Positions 31,879 to 41,621 are shown, counted from the stretch's first letter. The stretch is DNA of 64,000 nt from Firm-04 sp045617625 (GCA_045617625.1 JAZLJA010000023.1:62001-126000); one strand, 5' to 3'. Program-made: numbers and translations. Notes: generated from the letters alone by a model not told the origin.

Positions 31879-34419
31879 ATGAAATTGCTTGCTGTCGATG
31901 GCAACAGCATTTTGAACCGTGCATATTACGGCGTCAAGCCGCTCACCAATCATCAGGGTATATTTACCAATGCTATATTCGGTTTTTTCAACATTGTCTG
32001 GAAGGCAATCGACGAATGCACCCCTGATATGATTGTTTTCGCTTTTGATCTGAAAGACCCGACTTTTCGTCACAAGGCCGTAAGCACCTACAAAGCCAAC
32101 CGAAAAGGTATGCCCGAAGAACTTGCTATGCAGCTTCCCTATACAAAACAAATCATTTCAGCTCTCGGGTATCCTGTTCTCACTTGTGCAGGTTGGGAAG
32201 CTGATGATATTCTCGGTTCACTTGCTGCAATCTGCGATGCAGATAAAGCCGAATGTGTTCTGCTCACGGGTGACAGAGACAATCTCCAGTTAATCACAGA
32301 TTCTGTTCATGTACGGCTTTGTACGAATAAAGCTCCGATTCTGTTCACGCAAGAACGTTTTCTCTCAGAATACGGATTTCAACCTAAAAGTCTGATTGAC
32401 TTGAAAGCTCTGATGGGTGACAGTTCGGACAATATTTCCGGTGTTCCGGGTATTGGTGAAAAAACAGCAATGACACTGATCCAGAAATTCGGCAGCATTG
32501 AAAACCTGTATCAAAACCTTACTGATGACAGCATCAAATCGTCAGTTCGTGCCAAACTGGAAGCAGGCGCTGCGGATGCCGAACAAAGTAAATGGCTTGC
32601 TACGATTGTCACCAATGCGCCCATTCCCTCAAACCTGTCCGAATACCTCCCAAAACCTCGTGACGAACATCAGCTTTCTGTAATTCTGACAGAACTTGAA
32701 CTCTATCAGATGATGAAAAAACTGAATATTGAACCAAGTACTGAGCAAATTCATGCTTTCAAAAGTGCATCGGACATCAAAGCACCTCAAATCGTTTCTC
32801 TTTCGGATGATGAGTTTGAAGCCCTTTGCTGCAGCAGCAAGCCTATTGATTTTCTCATGCAGGCATCCATTCTCTATTTGCATAGTGATGGGAAAGCAGC
32901 CCGTGTTACGGATACGAGGAAAATTGAAAAATTTCTTTGCGGCGAAGCCGCTAAACGAACATTTTCAGCAAAACCTGTATTCCGTTTTTGTATGGAATGC
33001 GGAAAAACCATTCGCAATCTAATGCAGGACTCAGAAATATGTGCATATCTTCTGAACCCGTCCATGAGTGAATATGTAATTGAAAAACTCTGTGCCAATG
33101 CAGGAATCCCTTATTTTTCAGAACTTGGCGAGTTTGCTGACATTGCTTCTCTTCCTGCGCTCTCCGAACATCTAATACGTGAAATTACCGAACAGGGTAT
33201 GGAACCTCTGTTTCGTGATATCGAAATGCCGTTGGTGGAAGTATTAGCTGATATGGAACATATCGGTGTTGAAATTGATGCGAATGGCGTTGCACAATTC
33301 GGGGAAAAACTGGCTTCACAAATAGATACACTCCAAGCCCAAATCTATGAAGCCGCCGGACATGAATTCAATATACTCTCTCCCAAACAACTTGGCACAT
33401 TACTGTTTGAAGAACTATGTCTCCCTGCCGGTAAAAAAACTAAAACAGGCTGGAGTACAAATGCAGAAACTCTCGAAGCACTTCGTTTTCAACATCCAAT
33501 TGTTGAAATGGTTCTGCAATATCGTCAGCTGACCAAACTCTCCTCCACATATGTAGAAGGTCTTTTGAAAGCGGTATCACCAGACAACCGCATCCACACC
33601 TGTTATCGGCAGACAGAAACACGAACAGGGCGTATTTCCTCAACCGAACCAAATCTCCAGAATATTCCCGTAAGAACAGAACTTGGGCGCGAAATGCGGA
33701 AGTTCTTCGTTGCAAAAGAGAATTACTGCCTGCTTGATGCAGACTATAGCCAGATTGAACTTCGACTTGTTGCTCATCTTTGTGATGACGATAATATGAA
33801 GCGTAGTTTTGTTGAAAATCGCGATATTCACCGTACAACCGCCGCACAGGTTTTCCGTTTGCCCGAAGATATGATCACCAAAGAAATGCGAAGTGCAGCA
33901 AAAGCCGTCAATTTCGGCATTTTGTACGGAATTGGTGCTTTTTCACTCTCCAAAGACATTGGCGTATCCGTGAAACAGGCTGAACAATATATCAAAGACT
34001 ATCTTGACTCTTTTCCGAACATCCAGCGTTTCATGGATAACACAGTTGAACAGGCAAAACTGAACGGTTATGTCACAACGCTTTTGGGACGAAGAAGGTA
34101 TGTCCCTGAACTTCGTGTATCAAACAAAATGGTGCAAGCTGCTGGGAAACGCATCGCCATGAATACGCCCGTGCAAGGCACAGCAGCAGATATAATCAAA
34201 GCTGCTATGGTAAAAGTTTGGAGACGTCTCAAAGAAGAAGTACCGAATGCAAAACTGATTCTTCAGATCCACGATGAATTGATTGTCGAAGCACCTTATG
34301 AAGATGCTGATAAAGCTGCAGAAATCCTGAAAGAGGAAATGGAGAATGCCTGCGTGCTCTCCGTTCCGCTCACAGTCGATGTTGAGAAAGGCGCAAGCTG
34401 GTATGAAGCAAAAGGCTGA
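31879..34419 (+). CDS. polA: DNA polymerase I
   Basis: Repair and Okazaki-fragment processing polymerase, 846 residues. Residues 1-290 are the 5'-3' exonuclease (LAVDGNSILNRAYYG, GWEADDILGSLA, LTGDRDNLQL, GDSSDNISGVPGIGEKTA). Residues about 295-440 occupy the place of the 3'-5' exonuclease but lack the Asp-x-Glu metal site (DFLMQ in its place), so proofreading is probably absent, as in many Firmicutes. Residues about 450-846 are the polymerase with motif A DADYSQIELR, the RSAAKAVNFGILYG helix and motif C QIHDELIVE. AAGGGTG precedes the ATG. Confidence 0.96.
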   Translation: MKLLAVDGNSILNRAYYGVKPLTNHQGIFTNAIFGFFNIVWKAIDECTPDMIVFAFDLKDPTFRHKAVSTYKANRKGMPEELAMQLPYTKQIISALGYPVLTCAGWEADDILGSLAAICDADKAECVLLTGDRDNLQLITDSVHVRLCTNKAPILFTQERFLSEYGFQPKSLIDLKALMGDSSDNISGVPGIGEKTAMTLIQKFGSIENLYQNLTDDSIKSSVRAKLEAGAADAEQSKWLATIVTNAPIPSNLSEYLPKPRDEHQLSVILTELELYQMMKKLNIEPSTEQIHAFKSASDIKAPQIVSLSDDEFEALCCSSKPIDFLMQASILYLHSDGKAARVTDTRKIEKFLCGEAAKRTFSAKPVFRFCMECGKTIRNLMQDSEICAYLLNPSMSEYVIEKLCANAGIPYFSELGEFADIASLPALSEHLIREITEQGMEPLFRDIEMPLVEVLADMEHIGVEIDANGVAQFGEKLASQIDTLQAQIYEAAGHEFNILSPKQLGTLLFEELCLPAGKKTKTGWSTNAETLEALRFQHPIVEMVLQYRQLTKLSSTYVEGLLKAVSPDNRIHTCYRQTETRTGRISSTEPNLQNIPVRTELGREMRKFFVAKENYCLLDADYSQIELRLVAHLCDDDNMKRSFVENRDIHRTTAAQVFRLPEDMITKEMRSAAKAVNFGILYGIGAFSLSKDIGVSVKQAEQYIKDYLDSFPNIQRFMDNTVEQAKLNGYVTTLLGRRRYVPELRVSNKMVQAAGKRIAMNTPVQGTAADIIKAAMVKVWRRLKEEVPNAKLILQIHDELIVEAPYEDADKAAEILKEEMENACVLSVPLTVDVEKGASWYEAKG

Positions 34420-34852
34420 TTTGAAATTTGAATTAATGACTGCTGAAACGGTCCATGGCGTCTCAGAACTTGCTAAATCATGTTTTTCAACGCCATGGTC
34501 GGAAGCAATCTATCAGCGGGAACTTGACAATCCGCACGGGTTTACCTACGTTTGTATTGATCATTCCGATGTTGTCGGTTTCATCAACTGCGGATTTGTT
34601 CTCGATGAACTGACACTCAACACACTGGCAGTCGCAGCAGAATACCGCAGAATAGGTATTGCACGTCAACTTTGGAACTATGCCAAAGAAATGATAACCG
34701 GCATTTGTACGATCTGTTATCTTGAGGTGCGGGAAAGCAATCTTCCTGCACAAGCTCTTTATCACTCGCTTGGATTTGTTCAAAACGGTTATCGTCCTCG
34801 ATATTATCAAGAACCCGAAGAAGCTGCGGTTCTTATGGCTTGTAATTTATAA
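34403..34852 (+). CDS. rimI: Ribosomal protein S18-alanine N-acetyltransferase
   Basis: A 149-residue GNAT acetyltransferase. The core shows LNTLAVAAEYRRIGIARQLW (the acetyl-CoA binding Q/R-x-x-G-x-A segment, here RRIGIA), YLEVRESNLPAQALYHSLGF and a final NGYRPRYYQEPEEAAVLM, close to RimI. The ATG at 34403 overlaps the end of polA by 17 bases; AAAGG lies about 12 bases upstream. A longer frame inside polA has no better signal. Co-transcribed with polA; the terminator at 34857 follows. Confidence 0.85.
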   Translation: MKQKADLKFELMTAETVHGVSELAKSCFSTPWSEAIYQRELDNPHGFTYVCIDHSDVVGFINCGFVLDELTLNTLAVAAEYRRIGIARQLWNYAKEMITGICTICYLEVRESNLPAQALYHSLGFVQNGYRPRYYQEPEEAAVLMACNL

Positions 34853-34856
34853 GAGA

Positions 34857-34889
34857 AAAGGCAGAAGAACGTCATTCTTCTGCCTTTAT
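34857..34889. terminator. Bidirectional terminator
   Basis: A 13-bp perfect stem AAAGGCAGAAGAA / TTCTTCTGCCTTT, with ATTTATT after it on the plus strand, between convergent rimI and the phosphoesterase gene. Confidence 0.85.
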
Positions 34890-35732
34890 TTATTCAGATT
34901 TCAGTGTCACACAAATGATTTCCGGACGATTGAATAATCGAAGCGGAAATCCGCTGTTGCCAAGTCCTCGGCTGACATACATCACAGTATCTTTCTCAGA
35001 GAATTTACCTTCCGTTTTTCTTGGAAGAATCCCTTGATCCGGTGCATATAGCCCCTGATGTAAAAAAGGTATCCGAAACTGTCCTCCATGCGCATGTCCA
35101 GTAAAAACCATATCCACACCTGCATTCGCATAATCTTGAAGAATCTGAGGTTCATGAGCAAGTAAGATCTGATAGTCTGATGGATTTTCTTCAGCCATAA
35201 TATTTTGAAGACTATTCGTGAACAACTTTTCATCACCCACGCCGATGAGTGAAATGTTGTCCCCGTTCTCTGCAGTCAGTTTCACGCATTCGCTGTTCAG
35301 ATACCGCACGCCAAAAGACTGTATATTTAAGGCGAAAGCTTGAAACGTTTCGTCCTCGAGCATCATTTCATGATTACCTGTCACATAATAGGTTGGGGCA
35401 ATTTCAACAGCCTGTGACAGAAACAACTCCGCTTTTTTCACATTTGTGTGGTTACTGCAATCTATCATATCACCTGTTGTGACTATGATATCAGGATCCA
35501 ATGCGCGGATTTCTTCAAGAAGCGGCGTATTATCCGAGATAAATGTTTTGTTGTGCAAATCGGAAAGATGCACGATTTTGAATCCGTCAAACCCTTTCGG
35601 AATCTCTGTGCTGTACTGTTCAAACTCAGTGATTTCAATACAGTTGTTGGAATAGAAACAAAATGCAGCAAACAATAACAAAAATATCGCCCAGACAACA
35701 GATTTCCAAATCTTCTTTCTGGATTTTGCCAT
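34890..35732 (-). CDS. Membrane-anchored metallophosphoesterase (YkuE/YaeI-like)
   Basis: A 280-residue protein with one N-terminal membrane helix (about residues 11-28) and a calcineurin-like phosphoesterase domain outside. Metal ligands are seen in LSDLHN (D-x-H), TGDMID (GD), VTGNHEMM (GNHE), AHEPQ and GHAHGGQF. Related proteins act on UDP-sugars, lipids or nucleotides; the substrate here is unknown. The ATG at 35732 is preferred to that at 35738 because the GAGG is ten bases away and not four. Confidence 0.87.
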   Translation of the reverse strand: MAKSRKKIWKSVVWAIFLLLFAAFCFYSNNCIEITEFEQYSTEIPKGFDGFKIVHLSDLHNKTFISDNTPLLEEIRALDPDIIVTTGDMIDCSNHTNVKKAELFLSQAVEIAPTYYVTGNHEMMLEDETFQAFALNIQSFGVRYLNSECVKLTAENGDNISLIGVGDEKLFTNSLQNIMAEENPSDYQILLAHEPQILQDYANAGVDMVFTGHAHGGQFRIPFLHQGLYAPDQGILPRKTEGKFSEKDTVMYVSRGLGNSGFPLRLFNRPEIICVTLKSE

Positions 35733-35783
35733 TATCATCGAACCTCGCTTTGAATAGATATACTATATTGTACCACAAATCTG

Positions 35784-35824
35784 CCAAAAAAGCAAGAAAC
35801 CCGCAGAACGTACTCTGCGGGTTT
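35784..35824 (-). terminator. Terminator of SGNH esterase gene
   Basis: An 11-bp stem AAACCCGCAGA / TCTGCGGGTTT followed on the minus strand by CTTGCTTTTTT. Beyond it the phosphoesterase gene may use TTGCTT-17-TACAAT, the -35 of which lies in this T tract. Confidence 0.85.
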
Positions 35825-35835
35825 CTGAAAAAAGA

Positions 35836-37686
35836 TCACGAAATAACGGCAATACCGTAAAGGACAAAGGTAGTCGATGGATTATCCATCGTAATGGAGA
35901 CGTTCAATGTACCGGATGTATTTTGATAGTATGCAATATCACCGTCAAGACCGCCCCATGTCCACTGAAGGTTACTGCTGACCTTATTTGCTTTGCCATT
36001 GACATTGACAACCGCAGTACCCATTGAAGCATTGGAATTAGACTGGAACAGAAGCATAATGCCTTTTCCCTCGACCGTGAAGCTCAGTGCATTGTTTCCG
36101 TTTTTGCTGAATGTGAAACCGTTGGGATAGCTCTGATTGTTGGTACCCTTTGACCAGGAACCCTGGCTCAAATTCTTGAGTTCGCTGATATCCACTACAC
36201 GAGCAGTTGAGTATTCGGTACCAAAAACGTCTTTGTTCACAATATCAAAGCTGTCGTCTGCGTTCTCAGAACGAAGTGCCTGACGATAGTAGTACGCAAT
36301 ACAGTCAGCAATCATTTTGTGACCGCCGTCACCGGGGTGAATGTTGTCGCCGCTGCCATAGTCTTTCCAAGACATGGTACCTGCCTTGATTGCATTCATG
36401 ATTGCATTCTTACCGCTGATAACAGGAACATCATAATTCTGGGCAACTTGAGCCATCCAGTCCTGGTTGCTCGAACCGCTCTCCTGGCAAAGTGTGACCA
36501 CAATCACAGCAGGTTCATTTTCCTGCATCAAACATTTTTTCACGAGAGACTCAAAGGACTTCTGGAAACGGGTACTTCCTTGGTCATTGACGGCGAACTC
36601 AATGAAGATGATATCACAGTTTTTCTTGTAGATGTCATTGTCCACACGCAGGTTGCCGACAACAGAAGATGTGCCCGAAAGACCGGCGTTGACATATTTG
36701 ACATTGCCGCCCTTACCGAAAGTCTGCGCAAAATATTCATAGGACAGGTTTGCGTAGCACTTATTCGGTGAACTGGAAGAACCACCTGCGGTAATGGAAC
36801 CACCAAGATAGCCGATAGAAACCGTGTCTCCGCTCTGCGCCTTAGAAATCTTATCACGGATACGCTTGGTGTTACCCAGATTCAAAATGGAATCCTTGTA
36901 AACATTCAGCATCTGCGGAGTTGCAGTTTCCTGATAATTATCCCAATCGCCCTCAACGGAAGCTGATTTTGGATTCAAGAGTGCAACTTTCAGCAAAGTA
37001 AGGTCAAGTCCGTTAATGACATTGTCCTTATTGTAATCTGCGCCAGCTTCTACGGTAACATCCTCGCAGATCAGATACTTGGCAAGTGCAACCGCATCGG
37101 CAATATTCACAGACAAATCACCGTTGGCATCACCCAACTTGATCACAGAGGGCGAACCTGTAATCGTGACAGTATCTACGTAGAAATCACAGAGTGACTC
37201 TGTTGTTTCAAGGTAAATGGAGAGGTCAGATGCGCCCTCAGGAACTGTGTAGGCATCATTGGAAAGAACAGTCCATTCACCGCTCTGCACAGTATCAAGC
37301 GCAATTTCGTCATAAGCAGTTGTGCCGCCGCTGGAATACTGGAGAGAAAACTTCATTTCAACGGGTTCACCGCTGTCCTGATAGACAGCCGCAGATACTT
37401 TGTATGTGCTGCCGCCCGACATAATCGACGAGGCGTCACGCGAAGCACCTTGCCATGTATCAGTTCTTCCGCTGACGAACAAACTACATTCAGCAGTGTA
37501 TGCCTCATCGGATGTCCACTGAACAGCAGCGCCGCCGCGACCGGTAAAACTGTCATTCGTGGTTTCAAACTCTGCAGAAAGCAATGTTGCCGCACTGGCT
37601 GAAATGCTCATTGGAATTGATGCAGTCGTCATCGTAATCGCAGTTGCACAAAGAAGATAGAACGCACTTGAATTGCTTTTTTTCAT
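35836..37686 (-). CDS. CBM22-dockerin-SGNH/GDSL esterase
   Basis: A 616-residue secreted modular enzyme. Signal peptide 1-32. Residues about 36-178 match a CBM22-type xylan-binding fold (EFETTNDSFTGRGGA, SLFVSGRTDTWQGAS, DFYVDTVTI). A dockerin lies in the middle (GDANGDLSVNIADAVALAKYL and ADYNKDNVINGLDLTLLKVAL, about 185-237). An SGNH hydrolase domain follows, with nucleophile S297 in YLGGSITAG, NAGLSGTSS, FAVND and the DNIHPGDGGH Asp-His pair, then a C-terminal beta domain. It probably deacetylates xylan or another plant polysaccharide. The dockerin in the middle and not at an end is less common. AAAAGGAGG precedes the ATG. Confidence 0.88.
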   Translation of the reverse strand: MKKSNSSAFYLLCATAITMTTASIPMSISASAATLLSAEFETTNDSFTGRGGAAVQWTSDEAYTAECSLFVSGRTDTWQGASRDASSIMSGGSTYKVSAAVYQDSGEPVEMKFSLQYSSGGTTAYDEIALDTVQSGEWTVLSNDAYTVPEGASDLSIYLETTESLCDFYVDTVTITGSPSVIKLGDANGDLSVNIADAVALAKYLICEDVTVEAGADYNKDNVINGLDLTLLKVALLNPKSASVEGDWDNYQETATPQMLNVYKDSILNLGNTKRIRDKISKAQSGDTVSIGYLGGSITAGGSSSSPNKCYANLSYEYFAQTFGKGGNVKYVNAGLSGTSSVVGNLRVDNDIYKKNCDIIFIEFAVNDQGSTRFQKSFESLVKKCLMQENEPAVIVVTLCQESGSSNQDWMAQVAQNYDVPVISGKNAIMNAIKAGTMSWKDYGSGDNIHPGDGGHKMIADCIAYYYRQALRSENADDSFDIVNKDVFGTEYSTARVVDISELKNLSQGSWSKGTNNQSYPNGFTFSKNGNNALSFTVEGKGIMLLFQSNSNASMGTAVVNVNGKANKVSSNLQWTWGGLDGDIAYYQNTSGTLNVSITMDNPSTTFVLYGIAVIS

Positions 37687-37748
37687 GGTAGATCCTCCTT
37701 TTTATGTATCTCTATTTCTATGGTCAATCCTCCCGAATATATAATTTT

Positions 37749-37777
37749 ATCATATCATCAATCAGCCACAAAGTCAA
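37749..37777 (-). promoter_or_regulatory. Promoter of SGNH esterase gene
   Basis: On the minus strand TTGACT (37777-37772), 17 bases, TATGAT (37754-37749). Confidence 0.82.
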
Positions 37778-37833
37778 TGTACTATATCATCCTATTTATG
37801 TCCGATTACAATATATGGAACTGAAAAAGTTGC

Positions 37834-37862
37834 TTGCAATCATTTCAAGAATGTGTTATAAT
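37834..37862 (+). promoter_or_regulatory. Promoter of GNAT operon
   Basis: TTGCAA (37834-37839), 17 bases, TATAAT (37857-37862) with a TG nearby. It is divergent from the esterase promoter. Confidence 0.82.
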
Positions 37863-37889
37863 GTGGAAAAGATGAGAGGGGATGATTGG

Positions 37890-38351
37890 ATGATCGAAAT
37901 TCGTGCACTTCATGATGAAGATTTTCGGAAAATAAAGGAAATCTATAAAGCCGCATTCTCAATACCGCCATGGAATGATGACTGGAGTAACGATACGCAG
38001 CTGACTGAATATCTCGAAGAAATCATGTATGCCAAATATCCGCTGCATCTCGGACTTTATCAAGATGGGATACTCTGTGGTATATCCTTAGGCTATATCA
38101 AACACTGGTGTCAAGGAACGGAATACTATTTGGATGAACTCTGCATTCACCCTGAAGCACAAGGAAAAGGGCTCGGAACAACATTTATACGCCTGATTGA
38201 ACAATACGCAAAAAACAAAGGACTTTGCGGCATTTTCCTCCAAACCGACAATGACATGCCAGCTTATCGTTTTTATCAAAAGCTTGGATTTGAAGAATTA
38301 CCCACACACGTTTCTTTTTTCAAATCATTTGAAAAGGAGAAAACCGAATGA
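37890..38351 (+). CDS. GNAT-family N-acetyltransferase
   Basis: A 153-residue acetyltransferase. LDELCIHPEAQGKGLGTTFI contains the acetyl-CoA binding Q-x-x-G-x-G loop, followed by a GIFLQTDNDMPAYRFYQKLGFEEL end. Substrate unknown. The ATG at 37890 is preferred because GAGAGGGG lies about nine bases upstream and the promoter lies just before; the longer open frame would start upstream of the promoter. First gene of an operon with a phosphodiesterase and a YgjP-like protein. Confidence 0.85.
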   Translation: MIEIRALHDEDFRKIKEIYKAAFSIPPWNDDWSNDTQLTEYLEEIMYAKYPLHLGLYQDGILCGISLGYIKHWCQGTEYYLDELCIHPEAQGKGLGTTFIRLIEQYAKNKGLCGIFLQTDNDMPAYRFYQKLGFEELPTHVSFFKSFEKEKTE

Positions 38352-38890
38352 AATGGATGATTGCCTCTGATATTCATGGATCTGCTTTCTACTGCAAAGA
38401 AATGCTCAATAGATTTCATGCCGAGAAAGCGGATCGTCTCCTCTTGCTCGGTGATCTGCTCTATCATGGTCCGCGCAATGACCTTCCGAAAGACTATTCT
38501 CCAAAAGACGTTATTCAAATGCTGAATGTTCTTTCCGACAGGATATTATGTATTCGCGGCAACTGTGATGCAGACGTAGACCAGATGGTACTCGATTTCC
38601 CGATTTTGGCAGACTATGCTGTGCTTACCTTTGACACTACTCTGATCTATGCAACACATGGACATATTTTCAATGCTTCCCATATGCTGCCGCTCCAACG
38701 CGGAGATATTCTTCTTCATGGTCATACACATATTCCTCTTTTTGAATCAGTTGAAAAAAGTCTATGCCTCACATCCGGATCGGTCGCTATTCCGAAAGCT
38801 GATTCACCGCATAGCTATATGACATTTGAAAAGGGCATATTTTTGTGGAAAGACTTGCAAGGTAACCGGTTTATGGAGTATCAGATTTGA
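38348..38890 (+). CDS. yfcE: Metal-dependent phosphodiesterase (YfcE/MJ0936 family)
   Basis: A 180-residue calcineurin-like phosphodiesterase. MIASDIHGSAFY (D-x-H), LLGDLLYHGPRN, CIRGNCDADVDQ (GNCD in place of GNHE, typical of this family), ATHGH and LLHGHTHIP metal ligands are visible. The stop/start overlap with the GNAT gene is four bases (ATGA). It acts in the cytoplasm on phosphodiesters of unknown identity. Confidence 0.9.
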   Translation: MKWMIASDIHGSAFYCKEMLNRFHAEKADRLLLLGDLLYHGPRNDLPKDYSPKDVIQMLNVLSDRILCIRGNCDADVDQMVLDFPILADYAVLTFDTTLIYATHGHIFNASHMLPLQRGDILLHGHTHIPLFESVEKSLCLTSGSVAIPKADSPHSYMTFEKGIFLWKDLQGNRFMEYQI

Positions 38891-39465
38891 GCCGCCTTAT
38901 GATTGACGGCATCGCCGTAGAAGTGAAGCGTTCCAAACGCAAAACCATTTCACTGCAAATTGACCGAAATGGGAACACAATTCTGCGAATCCCCAGTCTG
39001 ATCAGTGATGCACAAGCTCACGAAATACTTGAGAAACGAAAGTGTTGGATAGAGCACTCCCTATCAAAAATCCAAACGTCCATAAAGGAAACCGATTCAC
39101 TCCCCTGCTACACATCCGAACAACTTTCTGCATTTGCTCAGAAAGCAAAAGATATCATTCCCGAACGCGTCGCTCAATATGCTTCCATCATTGGTGTCAC
39201 TTACGGAAAAATCACAATACGCTGTCAGAAAACCAGATGGGGAAGCTGTTCCTCATGCGGTAATCTGAATTTCAACTGTTTACTGGTCGATATGCCGCGT
39301 GAAGTACTGGACAGTGTCATTGTTCACGAACTGTGTCATCGAAGGGAAATGAACCATTCTACAAGATTTTACGCAGAAATTCATCGTGTTTTTCCGGAAT
39401 ATGACCGTTGGGACAAATGGCTCAAAGATAACGGTAGTCGTTTTTTGCGTCGCGTATCGCGATGA
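38887..39465 (+). CDS. YgjP-like (DUF45/M48-type) metallopeptidase
   Basis: A 192-residue protein with the zinc-protease motif HELCHRREMNHSTRFY (H-E-x-x-H) near residue 155 and the conserved TRWGSCSSCGNLNFN segment before it, as in YgjP/DUF45 proteins. The first 60 residues form a beta-rich domain (IDGIAVEVKRSKRKTISLQI). The start is a TTG at 38887 with GGAG nine bases upstream, overlapping the previous stop; an ATG at 38899 is the alternative. Third gene of the operon. Confidence 0.82.
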   Translation: MSRLMIDGIAVEVKRSKRKTISLQIDRNGNTILRIPSLISDAQAHEILEKRKCWIEHSLSKIQTSIKETDSLPCYTSEQLSAFAQKAKDIIPERVAQYASIIGVTYGKITIRCQKTRWGSCSSCGNLNFNCLLVDMPREVLDSVIVHELCHRREMNHSTRFYAEIHRVFPEYDRWDKWLKDNGSRFLRRVSR

Positions 39466-39479
39466 TATTCATAAAAAGC

Positions 39480-39508
39480 TTGATTTTTTTATCACTTTGT
39501 GATATAAT
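39480..39508 (+). promoter_or_regulatory. Promoter of PHP operon
   Basis: TTGATT (39480-39485), 17 bases, TATAAT (39503-39508). Confidence 0.82.
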
Positions 39509-39570
39509 AGATTCGTTGTATTTTATCCCGAAGCAAACCCGAATTTAACAGCACGAAAAGAGGTGCCGAT

Positions 39571-40401
39571 ATGATTGATTTACATTGTCATAGTGCTTTA
39601 TCTGACGGTTCTTTAGGAATCGAGGACATTATTCGTCAAGCATCCAAAACCGGAATTGAAACGCTCTGTATCACCGACCACGACACACTGTCAGGCTACT
39701 CCAGAGAAAAATATCTCGGAGAACGCTATCATGTCAACATGATTCAAGGTGTGGAAATGAGTGCATGGGACAAGGAACGGAATGCCAAAGTCCATATGCT
39801 CTGCTATGCGCCCCGCAACCCCGACCGGCTTGAAATGCTCTGCCTCAAATCTCGCGAAATCCGAAAAGAAGTGTGCAAGGAAATGATACAAAAGGTGATG
39901 GAAATATACCCCATCACTCCTGACAACGTGTTAAGGCATTGTAAGGGTGCGGAGTCCATATTCAAGGTGCATATTATGCGTGCGCTGATTGACTATGGAT
40001 ATGCACTTGAATTTTATGGTTCGCTTGATACAGAGTTATTCCACCCTGTAAACGGAAAATGTATTGTCAACCGTGAATATCCCGATATCAACCATGTTAT
40101 CAATCTGATTCACGCTGCCCACGGTGTTGCTGTAATGGCACACCCGATGCTATATGATAATTTAGAGCTGCTTGAATCACTGGCAGCAGCGGGAAAAATC
40201 GACGGCGTTGAAGTCGACCATTATTCGGCAGATGAAGCGGGACGTAAGAAACTACGTGAAATCGCTGAAAAATATGATTTGGTCATCACAGGCGGCTCCG
40301 ATTTTCATGGTCTCTACAATCAAAAACCGTCTCCGCTTGGCTCCGAAACGACCTCACCGGAACAGTATCGAAAGCTGCTTGATCGAGCGGCTCATCTTTA
40401 A
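39571..40401 (+). CDS. PHP-domain phosphoesterase
   Basis: A 276-residue PHP-domain protein. DLHCHSALSDGSL at the N-terminus, CITDHDTLSGY, the HPM block (VAVMAHPML) and GGSDFHGLY near the end are the four metal-binding motifs of the YciV/TrpH type, some members of which hydrolyse 5'-nucleotides from RNA or 3',5'-bisphosphates. AAAAGAGGTG precedes the ATG. First gene of a likely five-gene operon through metY with short gaps. Confidence 0.87.
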   Translation: MIDLHCHSALSDGSLGIEDIIRQASKTGIETLCITDHDTLSGYSREKYLGERYHVNMIQGVEMSAWDKERNAKVHMLCYAPRNPDRLEMLCLKSREIRKEVCKEMIQKVMEIYPITPDNVLRHCKGAESIFKVHIMRALIDYGYALEFYGSLDTELFHPVNGKCIVNREYPDINHVINLIHAAHGVAVMAHPMLYDNLELLESLAAAGKIDGVEVDHYSADEAGRKKLREIAEKYDLVITGGSDFHGLYNQKPSPLGSETTSPEQYRKLLDRAAHL

Positions 40402-40439
40402 TAAACCAGTATTATCTCTGAAAGGAAGCATTATCAAAA

Positions 40440-41621
40440 ATGGACATTATGGAAAAAGCACTTGCAGCCCACGAGGAATGGGGCGGAAAACTGGATATCA
40501 CATCCCGCGTCAAAATCAAAGACCAGGATGCACTTTCTGTTGCATATACGCCCGGTGTTGCAAGACCATGTCTTGAGATTCAGAAGAACCCGGCTTTATC
40601 TTATGATTTGACATGCCGCAACAACCTTGTTGCAGTTATTACGGACGGTACAGCCGTTCTCGGTCTTGGCGATATCGGTCCTCTTGCCGCGATGCCTGTT
40701 ATGGAAGGCAAGTGCGCTTTGTTCAGTGAATTTGCGGGTGTTAATGCATTTCCGCTTTGTGTCAGCACTAAAGACCCTGATGAGTTTTGCCATACAGTTT
40801 CACTGATTGCAGGCAGTTTCGGCGGAATCAATCTGGAGGATATCTCTGCACCTCGCTGCTTTGAAATTGAGCAGAAACTGAAGAAAATGGTCGATATTCC
40901 CGTTTTCCACGATGACCAGCATGGTACTGCCGTTGTTGCTTCTGCTGCCATCATGAACGCTTCAAAACTTGCAGGCAAACAACTTTCGGATCTGCGTGTT
41001 ATCATCAATGGTGCGGGTGCGGCTGGTGTTGCTATTGCCAAAATGCTGCTTTCCATCGGCGTCAAAGACATTCTGATGCTGAACTCCAAAGGTATTGTAT
41101 GCGATGGAGACAAGCTTTCGTCTGAAACGCTGACAGAACTTGCGAAACTCACCAACAAAAATCATCTGCACGGCGGTTTAGCAGATGCTATGAAGGGTGC
41201 AGACGTCTTTATCGGCGTATCTAAGCCGAATCTTGTTACGCCTGAAATGGTTAAGTCCATGAACGAAAAACCATTCATCTTCGCAATGGCAAACCCGACA
41301 CCTGAAATCATGCCTGATTTGGCCAAAGAAGCTGGGGCTTTTGTTGTTGGCACAGGACGTTCTGATTTTCCGAATCAGATCAATAATGTCCTTGCATTCC
41401 CCGGCATCTTCAAAGGTGCATTGTCTGTTCGTGCATCCGATATCACCGAGGGGATGAAAATGGCAGCAGCAATGGCAATTGCCGGCTGCGTGCCTGCTGA
41501 CAAACTTTCTCCCGATTGCGTCATTCCGAACCCGTTTGACCCTCAGGTCTCTGCAGCGGTTGCAGAAGCTGTTGCATCGGCTGCCATCAAAGACGGTGTC
41601 GCACGAATCTGCTCGGAATAA
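40440..41621 (+). CDS. NAD(P)-dependent malic enzyme
   Basis: Oxidative decarboxylation of malate to pyruvate. At 393 residues it matches the short bacterial type. SVAYTPGVARPC, NLVAVITDGTAVLGLGDIGP, the metal-binding VFHDDQHGTAVV and the Rossmann motif INGAGAAGVAIAKML are visible, followed by a second nucleotide segment (FAMANPTPEI). AAAGGAAG lies 11 bases before the ATG. It could supply pyruvate and NADH in a fermenting cell. Confidence 0.94.
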   Translation: MDIMEKALAAHEEWGGKLDITSRVKIKDQDALSVAYTPGVARPCLEIQKNPALSYDLTCRNNLVAVITDGTAVLGLGDIGPLAAMPVMEGKCALFSEFAGVNAFPLCVSTKDPDEFCHTVSLIAGSFGGINLEDISAPRCFEIEQKLKKMVDIPVFHDDQHGTAVVASAAIMNASKLAGKQLSDLRVIINGAGAAGVAIAKMLLSIGVKDILMLNSKGIVCDGDKLSSETLTELAKLTNKNHLHGGLADAMKGADVFIGVSKPNLVTPEMVKSMNEKPFIFAMANPTPEIMPDLAKEAGAFVVGTGRSDFPNQINNVLAFPGIFKGALSVRASDITEGMKMAAAMAIAGCVPADKLSPDCVIPNPFDPQVSAAVAEAVASAAIKDGVARICSE

